NCBI GenBank assembly: GCA_024362935.1
Contig: JANCRA010000009.1
Location: forward strand, 30,031,166-30,095,165
Source of the DNA: Setophaga petechia
Lineage: Eukaryota; Chordata; Aves; Passeriformes; Parulidae
Reading direction: 5' to 3'
DNA: 64,000 nucleotides
In this document: positions 38,771 through 49,800 of the stretch, one piece after another
Layout: each line of letters begins with the position of its first letter
How positions within the stretch are numbered: the stretch's first letter is position 1
Position numbers and translations under genes: made by a program
The notes under the pieces: generated by a model
Told to the model about the DNA's origin: nothing
The model's input: only the letters and a program-made list of their open reading frames with translations
Database searches by the model: none

Positions 38771-39568
38771 AAAAGTGTTGGAAAGGCACACAGAGGTGGT
38801 GCGGGCATGCTGAGAGGGGAAATGTTTGTGCACATGTCCTCAGTCACAGGCTAGGGAAGAGCCAAGTTATGTTTTTTTCAAAGCATGGCCCAGTAATGTC
38901 TTTAATTATGTTCTTAGGAAAGTACAGATAAAAATGGGGAAAAGGTGTCTTTCCAGACTAACAGTGCTGCCTAATGCCACAACAGCTATGCAGATGGAAG
39001 CATTTCTGTGAGTACTGTCTGGGACCCATGCCTGCCACAGTTGCAGAATTAGCTAAGATAACTTTCCTGAGTCCCTTCCCAGAAATGCTAAAATCAACTT
39101 TCCATTCATTGATGGACTCTTTTACTTGTTTTCTGGTCTGCATATTTGCATTTTTTTGTTTGTTTGTTCATTCATTATCCTACAGATGCGTGAAGGACTG
39201 AAGTAAGAAGTGATTGCCGTGTGAAGGCAGCAGGGAAAAGAGGAATTGCTAAGGAATTGGAAGAAATAACAAGGTTTCACAAAATGAGGCTGCGAATCAA
39301 TGGATGGATGCTAACACTGAGAAGTCAAGGATTAAAGGTTCTCAAGCATTTCTGTAGCGTGGACCGCATCTTAATGCAAGGAAGTGTCTTTCAAACCTCA
39401 TGTACAGAAAGTCAATTCCTCCAGTCCTTTGGTGTTGGCAGTAAAATGCAATCAGCGGTGTAGCTAAGGTGATTATGAACATGCAGAAATTATGTTGGGA
39501 GAGTACATGCAGTGGTGGTCCCTGAGTTTTTGAATGTTACTTAGCAACTGTTAAGAAGGAGTCAGCAG

Positions 39569-40060
39569 GATGTAAGACTGATCTCTGGGGCTGTTCGGGT
39601 CCGATCCAGCAAGCTCTGGACCCTGGCTCCTCACAGTCTTACAATGACAAAAGTAAGACTAGAGGTGCTCTTTCCTCTCGTAACGATCCATCATGATCCA
39701 TCGTCCCACTTTATTGTGGAACCACTCCAGGGAAGTCCAAGAGAGGCAAAGAGAGGTCGGAGGTTTCCTCCTGGGAGATTTTAAGCGCAGGGGAAGGAGG
39801 GTATAGGAGAGGGGCTACAGCCAATGGGATACAAGTGAGGAGAGGGGTGAGGGGAGGGGTAGACCAGGGAGAAACCACCACCACTGGGGCTTAGGGGAGA
39901 GGGGAAGACCATGTGATATGAGAGGGGAATCCCTTGAGGATACAAATATACTATTCAGTATGTTTGTAAATACCAAACCCAGTGCAAAACAACAACTAAA
40001 TAAACTATTTAGTGCAATACAATAGCAGAGTATGACTAGTCTGGCATCCATAGACCACCA
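39569..40060. repeat. Unclassified, possibly LTR-derived interspersed repeat
   Basis: A GA-rich, low-coding block. It starts TGTAAGACTG, with an exact reverse-complement copy CAGTCTTACA at 39633-39642, and contains TTTATTGTGGAACCACTCC and long GAGAGGGG runs. It looks unlike neighbouring unique DNA and somewhat like antisense avian LTR sequence. There is no clear target-site duplication. Confidence 0.3.
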
Positions 40061-40560
40061 GCAAATGCTGTATAGGCAGAATACAAGGTAACTATCAGGC
40101 AGAAATTTTTTTAAAAGTGACTTTCTTTAAAGTAAGGTAAGCAAAGATATTTGATATTTGTCTCGTTTCTTGAAGAAACAAGTGATATTCTTGTTTCTTC
40201 ACAGCCTAGATGAAGGGGCTGGTAAGTAGAACTTAGAGACAAGTAAGATCTGTAGAAAATTTTAAAGTAAAATGTGCCTATTTTCTTTCTTATTTCCCTT
40301 CTCCTTCACCTCTTCTTGTCTTCCCTGTTCTAGGCTTGCTGTTATCCTCTTTGGTGTGCCCACAGGCAGTTTTCTGCCCCTTCACTTGCCCATCTAAACT
40401 ATGTAGTTTCCTGCATGCTACAGGTAAATTTTAACAAAGACAAAAGGGTCTCCAGTCTTTGGAAAGAGTTTGAAGAACTATTACCTGGATGTTTCTGAGT
40501 ATTGTTCTGCTTCTAGCTGCTCAGCATGTCTTGGCTGCTCCAGATCTGCACACTCTGACC

Positions 40561-43500
40561 ATGAGCAGCAATTCCTCCCTCAGCAATGGGAAGGGCCTGA
40601 GGAACCTGACCACAGAGGAGGATGGGGCAGTCAGAGTCACTGAGTCCGTTGCTATAATTGTCATTGCTATCTTCATCTGTTTGGGCAACCTGGTGATTGT
40701 TGTCACTCTGTATCGCAAGTCGTACCTTCTCACCTTGAGCAACAAGTTTGTGTTCAGCCTGACCCTCTCCAACTTTCTACTTTCCGTGCTGGTGCTGCCT
40801 TTTGTTGTGACCAGCTCCATCAAGCGAGAATGGATCTTTGGGGTTGTTTGGTGCAATTTCTCAGCCCTGCTCTACATGCTGATCAGCTCAGCCAGCATGC
40901 TCACTCTGGGACTCATAGCTATAGACCGGTAAGCTGCTCTTTGGTAATGAATTGTAACGAATTGTCTGCTTCTCTCATAGAGTAACCACTGCTTGTTCAT
41001 AGAGTTCAGAAGCACTTGCAGAGTGCTTCTACACGGTGTACTGATGGAGTATCATTTTTACTTCAGCCCCTCATGAAATTCTGATATGGAGCAAGAGAAA
41101 GTGATATCATCAATAATGGAAAATGCAGACATTGATCCAGAGTTTTTTAAAGCTCTTGATGGTATAATAGCATACTATTTGATAAACATGAAATAGTGAC
41201 TTAAAATTCCAGATTATACCCTAAGCATACACTCACACATAAGAGCATATTTAGTGGTTGCATGTGTGCCTTCAGCCAAGTTTGACAGTCTTGACTCTGG
41301 TGATACCTACTTTTACATGTAACTGTTTCTAGAAACAAGGCTTCTGAGCCTGTTTGAAGTAAAAAGAACTAGATATCAGCATCATTAAAGCATGTTCTTT
41401 TTTTTTTTATTGTGTGTCTTTTATGCTCCCGTGGACTACTTATTTTCTTGCCCCACAGGTACTACGCTGTGCTGTACCCGATGGTTTATCCGATGAAGAT
41501 AACGGGCAACAGAGCAGTGGTAGCTCTTGTGTACGTGTGGCTGCACTCCCTTATCGGCTGCCTCCCTCCCCTTTTTGGCTGGTCCTCCTTGGAGTTTGAC
41601 CAATTCAAATGGATGTGTGTGGCAGCCTGGCACAAGGAGATTGCCTACACGGCCTTTTGGCAGATCTGGTGCGCGCTGCTGCCATTCGTGGTCATGATGA
41701 TCTGCTATGGATTCATATTCCGTGTGGCAAGGATTAAGGCCCGCAAAATTCACTGTGGGAGTGTTGTCATTGTGGAGGAGGACTCACAGAGGAATGGGAG
41801 GAAGAACTCCAGCACCTCCACGTCATCCTGTGGCAGCCGTAGGAACGCTTTCCAAGGGGTTGTTTACTCAGCCAACCAGTGCAAAGCTTTCATAACCATC
41901 TTGGTTGTCATTGGGGCTTTTGTCATTACGTGGGGACCTTACATGGTAGTAATAACATCAGAGGCACTTTGGGGTAAAAACAGTATTTCCCCTGCTTTGG
42001 AAACATTGGCTACATGGCTGTCCTTTTCCAGTGCCATTTGCCATCCGCTAATTTATGGACTGTGGAACAAAACAGTGCGCAAGGAACTCCTGGGAATGTG
42101 CTTTGGGGATCGGTATTACCGCAAGTCCTTTGTTCAGCAGCACAGAACATCGAGGCTCTTCAGCATTTCCAACAGGATCACAGGTAAGATGTGTCTGCAA
42201 AAGACGCTTTCTTAATATCGCCAAGAGCAGGGCGTTTGGCATGTTTCAGGGCTCTCTAAAGAGAGTTGGATGTTTCTGTAATTTTTAGCAGTCTTTTATC
42301 AGTCAGGTTACATTTGAAAGGAGAATTTTTCTCTTTTTTTTATGGTTAACATCATTCTACTACTATAGTAAAACTTTCTCAGGCAGAGAAGACATAGTGA
42401 TGAGGTCAATAAAAATAATTTATTTCCTTCTTTCTCAAGCATTTCCTTTTGTGTGCCTTCCATTTTGTGTTGCCCAGATTTGAGCTCTACCAAAAGTACT
42501 TTTTACTGCACTTTTTCTTTGATTAATGGCCTTATGCTACAACTCTTTAAAATCCACTAAGGTTCCACTGGTGTAATTTTCTGCAAGTTCAACTTTTAGG
42601 CTTAGTTGTTGGGAAGAAAAGATCATAAACAAAGTAAAACTGTGTAAAACCATAAAACTATTTGGTGTGTTCCCAAGTTGCAGGCTGAGATCTCCAGTTG
42701 CTCAGTTTGGTGGCTTGGTTTGTTTTTTTTTTTAAAGTAGCAACGCAGTGACATTCAGATTTTTAATAATTTCCCTGATCATGTTCAGAAGCTTTCAAAA
42801 CTAGAACATCTTCAAGGGATATTTCATGCAAAGGCATGAACTGAAATTGGGAAGGATGATCTAAAATGCAGAAGGAAGATGAGAGCAGCAATGCATCTTT
42901 TCTGCAACCTGGGAACATTGGGAGAGACTGTCATGCAAATGAGAGAGTTATGGAGCTGTAGCCACATAACAACCTCCAGGACCTGTGGCAAGTCTGTATC
43001 CAGGAAATGCTATGGATTAATACATTGGAAACTGAGGTGGGGAGGGGAAAGACAGGAAATTTCTTTCTTTTTCCAAGCAATAAACTTGGAGCTGTCAGCT
43101 TCTTATCAGATGTCTTAGCTGGAGGCTGATAGGGAAGAGAAAAAGACTCCCAACAAATTCCCAACAAAATCTCAAGGTGGGATCCGAAGCAGCACCTTTG
43201 TAAAAATCTCACAATCTCTTCCCTTCTTGTTTTGGAGATTTGAAAGAAGTTGGGCATCTCTGTGCCCCAACCTTGCTCTTGAGCTTCTTCCCACACTAAT
43301 GGCCTGTCACAGCTGCCTGTGGCTACCAGGTTATTGTCTGTCTAGAAGATGCCTGGCCAATCTCCCCATCCATGTGAGAGCATATGGTTGGTGCTCAGCC
43401 TGTCTGGCTGATAAAATACACAGATGCAGCAAGAGTGGGAGGGAGATGGTGTAGAGAGAAAGGAGACTTGCTTTTCCAAACCTGAAAGGTACTGACTGGA

Positions 43501-46500
43501 TTTCTAAGATGGGAAGTCCAGAAGCTGTGCTCTCTGCTTCACCAAGGTGAGTTTTATATGCAGAATAATAAGTAAGGCAGTAGAGTGGGTATTACTAGAA
43601 GAGGTTTTTTACCTCTGCAAGCTCCTTAACCATTCACTGTGTAACAAAAACAAAACTTTCTTGCAGATTTGGGACTATCTCCTCACCTTACTGCCCTCAT
43701 GGCAGGTGGGAGGCCGTTGGGAAACAGCAGCAGCACAGGAGATACAGGTTTCAGCTGCTCACAGGATTCAGGTATCTGCAAGTTTCTTGATCCCTACTTG
43801 GGCAGAAGTTTGCACTTGGCAGCAGTCTTGTGGACAGTCAATATTTACAGCCACAGATGTCTCCTGGTGGACAAATGACATGAAGCATCTGTTCTAGCTG
43901 TTCCAACAAAACTGCTGCAGTTGCTTTTTTTCTCCCTTGCCCTCAATGGATTTACTTGCAAAATGGTGCTTATGGAAGGGTGACACTCCCTTGGTAATGT
44001 GTCCTGAGAACAAGACTCACTGCTTTTGTGCCCTTCTCCTTCAGTTTCTGTTGTTCTTTGGAGGCTTTCTCTGTATCCACAAGGAACAGAGCAACAAAGT
44101 GCTGTGAACAATGTGCTTCTCTGTTTCCTATTTTGTAAGAGACCTTGTCTTGTTCATCCTGCAGTGTAAACATAAACACTTAGGATGGTTTCAGCTTGTG
44201 ATTTCATTACTACTTAAGATCTCTAAATTGAAGAAGGCTTGGAAAAGGGAAAAAAAGATGGTAATTTCCTATCCAGATCTCTTGCTAGATTTTTTCTGGC
44301 AGTTAACTCAGCTACCAGTCCTTAACTGCAGTAGTTATTTTAGAGAGTATTTCTGCTCTAGAGACACCAGAGGGTGATCTTTTAAAGGTTGCTTGGTGTA
44401 AGGAGTTTCCTACTTTTGTAAAGGAAGTCTGTGGAGCTGGGATTTATTTTTGGTAGTTGTTTTCTGTCTGTTGTAGGTATTCTGCAGTTGTATGTGATAA
44501 AAGAGAGCAGCCTGCTGGTAAACCTGCCTCAGTTAAGAGAATGTGGTGTTAGCATCTTGTGACAGCAGTTTAAACAAATGAACAAAACTAAAGTGGCGCC
44601 AAAATGCTGTTCAAGTGCCGTTGCTGGTTAAGGAGGGAGCACAGTTCATAGCCTGGGAATAGATACACAGTGATCTACTGTGAAATACTGTTTCACTTGG
44701 TATGCTTTTACTGTGAGTTACTAAAGAGCAGAAGGAAGCCTTAGTCCCTCTTGCGTGTTGCTTGCTGCACGTAGTACATGATCCTGGGGCCTGCAATGCC
44801 CGGTCTCTAATCAGAATACTTCCCAATCCTTTCAATGAAAACTGACCTCATTCTTTTCCTGTGCAGTGTTTAATGTGAGCTGAAATTTACTCACAAAAGC
44901 TGGATTTAGACATCTTTGGAAGGAACTGCTGAAAATAGGCTGAAAATGTTTTGTTACCATATTGTATCTCCATGTTACTGTTTTACTTGGGGGTTCTTGC
45001 TCTTTTCAGGAACAGATACAATGCTTCTTGAAGATTATAGCTCAGATGGCCCTCATGCCCCACACTGCATCTGTCCTCCTCGAAGGAGGAGTTCAGTGAC
45101 ATTTGAAGATGAAGTGGAACAAATCAAAGGTGAGTGTAGGGGTAAGTATGAAAATGCTTCAAGTCAACTATACTGAATGCTCCGGAAACCTCACAGGACC
45201 TTGAGAATTGTCTTGAAAAGTATCTGACCACTGTGTGCCCTGACAGACCTGATCATTCATGCAGGTACAACATAAAGCAAAATTAGGCCTTTCTTCCAGA
45301 TCTCAAGTACCAGCAGTCAAGGACAAGAGTTAGAAGCTGGGATTCCCTGCATATATAAAAATTAAGTTGCACAGCAGTATCCTCTCTGCAATTCCACTCA
45401 TCTTAGTGGCTGTTACAAGTTTTGCCTGTTTTGTGTTTCTTGGGAAATATATTTTCCTGCCCTCATATTTTGGTTGCATTATCTCTGTGTTTCTCATTTG
45501 CTGTCTCTTGTCAACTTTGTCACTTACAGACTTGAAATTCTTCCATTTACAGACTTCAGTGATTTGAATATAATTTTATTCTGTTTAATTTACTTTTTCT
45601 TACTTAAATTCTGCTTTGCTTTACTGGGTGTGTTCTTCAGCATGTATGGGTGAAAATAGATTAACCACATGCAATTTTTTGAGTCAGCTTGTTGATTCTG
45701 GGCTAGCAGAACATTGCAGTGATCATCTGTAAAATGTCAGAATATTAATTTGTTCTGATAGTTACAAAAACTTCAGTAGAAGACTAGACAATAACAACTG
45801 AGTTTTCTAAACAATATGTGATTGTGGACAGGATGAAAATGAACAGAATGCCTTTAAGAACCAAGTAATAATAAAACCTGAAATAATGAGAAAATTCTTT
45901 CTATGGAATTTTTAAACATCTTGGCAAAATTCCGTTTTGCCCTTTTCCCAGCATGAGATTAATATTTCCTTGTACAAACACATTAGCATACATTTCCCAC
46001 TATCTTTCTGAGTGATTACCTAGGAGCAGACACCTAATTTCTTGTGAAAGAGGAACATGTCAGTGCACAATTCCCCACAGGTTTAGCAGTTCTCCCTGAT
46101 GAGTCTCAGGCTTTTCAGCATCCCTGAGGCTTTAAATTATTTCAGCAGCCTCACTGAAGAGTTACATTTAGGATGAACTCTTGTATTGATCAACATGTTG
46201 GTGCGTAGAGAGGTGTACAGATGCTACAAAAATAGCTGCAAATTATCCCACGTCTGAAGCTCTGGAAGCTTTGTGTTCATAGAATGGTGTAGGAAGCTTG
46301 AGTATTGATGATAAATAACTGTTGGAAAATAAATAATTGTTGGAAAATAACTCTGTAGTTATTTTCCAGAGGGCATGATCATGCCTTTACAACAGGCTCT
46401 ATATTAGTTTTCAAGCATTTGCACAGCCATGCTTACCAAATGTTACCTTTTTTTTTTTTTTTCCAGAGGCTGCAAAGAATTCTGTTCTTCATGTAAAAGC

Positions 46501-46714
46501 TGAAGTGCATAAATCTCTGGACAGTTATGCAGCCAGTCTGGCCCGAGCTATAGAAGCTGATGTGAAACTCAGCCTGTTTGGGGAAGATGCTTTGCCAGGA
46601 GCCCTGTTCCCCTCATGGACTCAGGCAGGAAGCAGTGGGAACATCCGGCGTGGTGCCAGGCCCCATGCCAGCCAAAGATTGAAGCTGCAGAGCATCGATG
46701 AAGGGAACGTTTGA
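40561..46714 (+). CDS. GPR161: Orphan receptor GPR161, ciliary negative regulator of Hedgehog signalling, complete
   Basis: There are five coding exons: 40561-40928, 41459-42183, 43667-43771, 45010-45129 and 46467-46714. The total is 521 codons plus TGA, slightly shorter than about 529 aa in human from memory. The start [12 protein letters not shown] matches the family N-terminus. N-glycosylation sequons are at N4 and N15. Seven hydrophobic segments follow. The first exon splits the arginine of the DRY motif (D122-R123-Y124). The third loop carries the ser-rich [10 protein letters not shown] run, and TM7 ends [10 protein letters not shown]. The C-tail holds KRRSS-like [16 protein letters not shown] and the helix [20 protein letters not shown]. 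In mammals that helix binds PKA regulatory subunit I, making GPR161 a PKA-anchoring receptor that keeps GLI repressors active in cilia. The last residues (IDEGNV) stop earlier than in human. Confidence 0.96.
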
Positions 46715-49076
46715 CATGGGCACTGCAGTGGGAAAACAGAATGGAACCACTAAGCAGGTCCTACTGCAGCTAGTAGTGTTTCACCAGAACCAGGACACCT
46801 TGTCAGGATGTTTCCAGTGTTTTTTCACATGGAAATAGCTGGATTCTGGTACTTGCATTAGCATTTTACAGTAGTGTTTGTTTACTGGTTGGGGTGCTAC
46901 TGGCTCTTCTGCACGTCATTATCACACAGCACATAAGGAAAGCAGGGCTTGGTTTCATTGACCACATCATTAGTCAGTTGAATCTTGGGTCCATTGGCCA
47001 AAGCTGATACCAGAACAAAACAGAAAAGGTATGTGCAGTGTTTAATTCATTGTTACATCCATCCTCTTCTGACCACCAGGATAATCAGCTGATACTTGAC
47101 AACTTTAGTGCTCTGAAAGGAGCTTGTGCATTGGATAAGACATAAAGCCTTACTCCCAGCTGAGCAATGTGGACTTCAGTAAAGACAAAACCTGAACTTT
47201 TCCCAGAGCTCATGCAGATTATGGTCCTTCTTACCTTTGCTGGGGGAATATTTCTGTCTGTTCAGCCATCAGAATGCCATATCTGACATTTGACTGTGTT
47301 TTGCTTCAGTGGCATAGGACACCATCTCCTCTGGATGTAATGAATGGGAGTAAACATGTGCTGGGAACAGCACAGAGATGGGATTTGAGGAAATCATTAG
47401 TGCAGAATTCTTGGTTTCTTTGAGAACTTCAGCTCATGTTTTGCTGTTATTAAAAGGGCACTCCGTGGCTGTGCTAAACCTGACAGAATATAAATGAGAT
47501 ATTATCACTTCATATTCATCTTCTAGAGAGAAGACAGTCAGCTGTTTTGTTTTGTTTTTTTAATCATGAGGGAATGTAGTATTTAAGCTGTAGTTACCTC
47601 AGTGCTTTTATTTCTTGGAGTATTAATTCATTAATCTCAAAAATAAGAACATTTGGCACTTATACTGCACTTTGCATGTTCTTAAGCACTGTACAGACAT
47701 TACCTTGTTAGGCCTTTGTGAGAGGGTTGCCCTGCTTCCCAAAGAAGGGGAACTCGGCACAGCCAAGCTGCTGGCAGTGAAACAAGATGCAAAGGTGGCA
47801 AGTTTTATAAGGAAAAGAGGGATGAGGTGGATCATTCGAGTATATCCAGCTTGAGGAACCTTTCTGTGCCTTTGTGGGCTACCCCTTCCTTACTTTGTGG
47901 GGTTAAAACCCTGCCTTACTGTGTATGCCAGAGAGGAGATGTAAGTGAGCAGGATAATTCCTTGGGGGTGGATGTCAGTGGCAAATGGACTTAAGGACCA
48001 AGGGTTTGCATTTGTTTACTCTGTGTCTGCTCGCCTGTGCCTCTACCTTTCCCCAGAAGTGCTTTGCATGAGGTTTTGCTGCAGATTGTTTGGAGATCAT
48101 GATCAGGATGTTTCCATCTGGGTAAAAATGGGGTGTACACTCATTGAGTTTTGTCTTTGTATGACTTACTTAGAGGCACAGAAGCAAAGTGTTATGAGGC
48201 AGAGCCTCGGTCCAGTACTGTATTTAGACGTCCTATTTGTCTTTGTTCCTGACTCAGAGATGTATTTCAGCACAAGCTTATATCCATCTCTGGACAAAGG
48301 AACTTGACTTTCTGAACTAGCCTGAATCCCAGTGCGTTCCCATGTAAAATATAACTGCATGCTTAAAATTCAGTACATGGTTTGCTGGTTTAAGAACAGG
48401 CTGTTAGAGCAAGAACACTTAAGCTCCAGAAAGCTGGCTCTTAGCATAATGCAAGAATAAATAAATTAATAATAAGGAGGTTCTAACTCCTACATTTTGT
48501 ACTTCTAATGTGTTAGAGAGATTGCACCTGTGGGCACTCATTAGGAAAAAAAGAACCAAAAATCCCAGTATTTGCCAGGAAATGCTCTGCAGCAAGGTCA
48601 TTATTGCTGTCATTACCGTTACCATTCCAATCACAGTCCCTTGTAGTATTCAACACTCGTTAAGCTGTGCACTTGCCTGTATTCTTTTTATTCTGTATTC
48701 TTGCTTGAAACAAGTTGAGCAGGGCCGTTGCTGAATGTCAGAAGGGCACACACTAGTATGAATGTATTGTGGAGGAGTAGGTGCTGGCCCAAAATGCTGT
48801 GTTTAGGAGAAAAAAATTCCAAGGCACGTGTGGAAGCACAAAATTGATAGTTTGTGTAAAAAGTACATTTTTCACACAGGTACTGAGACAAATGCAGCCT
48901 TCAGGCAGGTCAGGGGGGTTGCAAGAGTTTACACCATGGCTGAATTTGGCTGCCTGTGTTAATGTCACTAATCTGTTATTTAGTGTAAATGTTGTTCATG
49001 TTTTTGTACCGACATTATAACCCTTCCATAACTCTGTTATTACCAGACTCGTTCTCTCACTTTTGTCATTAATAAA
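46715..49076 (+). other. GPR161: GPR161 3' UTR
   Basis: About 2.4 kb of non-coding sequence runs from the TGA at 46712-46714 to AATAAA at 49071-49076. No other gene is recognisable in it. Weak open frames on either strand do not match any family I know. Confidence 0.6.
49071..49076 (+). terminator. GPR161: Likely GPR161 poly(A) signal AATAAA
   Basis: The sequence is GTCATTAATAAAAGCAG. It is the last such signal before the TTF2 CpG island, followed within about 25 bp by a GT-containing stretch (CACGTTTTGTAAAACTG). Confidence 0.65.
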
Positions 49077-49194
49077 AGCAGTAATTGACAAATGCACACG
49101 TTTTGTAAAACTGTATTCCCATCTTAAATACAGAAGAGAAAAAAAAAACCAACTTCTTTCTTCAACTTACATTCACCTTTAAGTATTTTACTTT

Positions 49195-49800
49195 TAAACG
49201 CGTGTCCAGCTGGCGGGATGATGCTGTTAGGCGCGGCAGCTAGAGTCGTTTCCAGGACACGAAGGTGTCCCGGGTGGAGCACGGCCCCCTCCGCACCGCG
49301 CAGGCTATGGGAGCACGGCTGCGCTGGGTGCGCCACCGGGGCGGGGCCCGAGGCCTCCCCCACAAGACCACGCCCCTTGTGTGGCCGCGCCTCTTTAGCA
49401 TCTCTCCTCCCGTCTGTTCCGGCTCTCGGGGGCGCGAGAGCACAGCGCAGCGGCGATTGGCTGCCCCGCCCCTGCCCCGTGCTGATTGGTGGGAGTGCAG
49501 GCCCGGCGGGATTGGCCGGTTCGAAGGGCAGGCGTTGCCGTGCCGCCCGGCAATGGAGGCAGTCCTGTGCTCCAAGCACGGTGGGGAGCAGCCCGGGGGC
49601 CTCCATGAGGGACGGTGTGTAGGGGGCTCGGTCTGACCAGTTCCGTTCTTCTCCGCTCCGCAGGGTCCCTCTGCTTCCTGAAAACGGGCGTCCGCGATGG
49701 CCCCAACAAAGGGAAGAGCTTCTACGTGTGCGGGACGCAGGGCCCCGCTGCCTGCGGCTTCGTCCTCCCAGCGCCGTAGGTGCAGGGCAGGGGCGGCAGG
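49195..49800 (+). promoter_or_regulatory. TTF2: TTF2 CpG-island promoter with three reversed CCAAT boxes
   Basis: GC- and CpG-rich sequence surrounds the TTF2 ATG at 49553. Three ATTGG (reversed CCAAT) pentamers lie at 49456-49460, 49485-49489 and 49511-49515, with 29- and 26-bp spacing. A CCCCGCCCCTGCCCC Sp1-type run sits between the first two. Regular NF-Y spacing of this kind is typical of TATA-less housekeeping or cell-cycle promoters. The start site probably lies between 49515 and 49553. Confidence 0.75.

Noticed and set aside
38083..38847. Long minus-strand open frame of 254 codons in the GPR161 CpG island
   Set aside because: It is Pro/Arg/Ser-rich with several overlapping long frames on both strands, as expected from GC-rich sequence. 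It shows no recognisable domain and overlaps the promoter.
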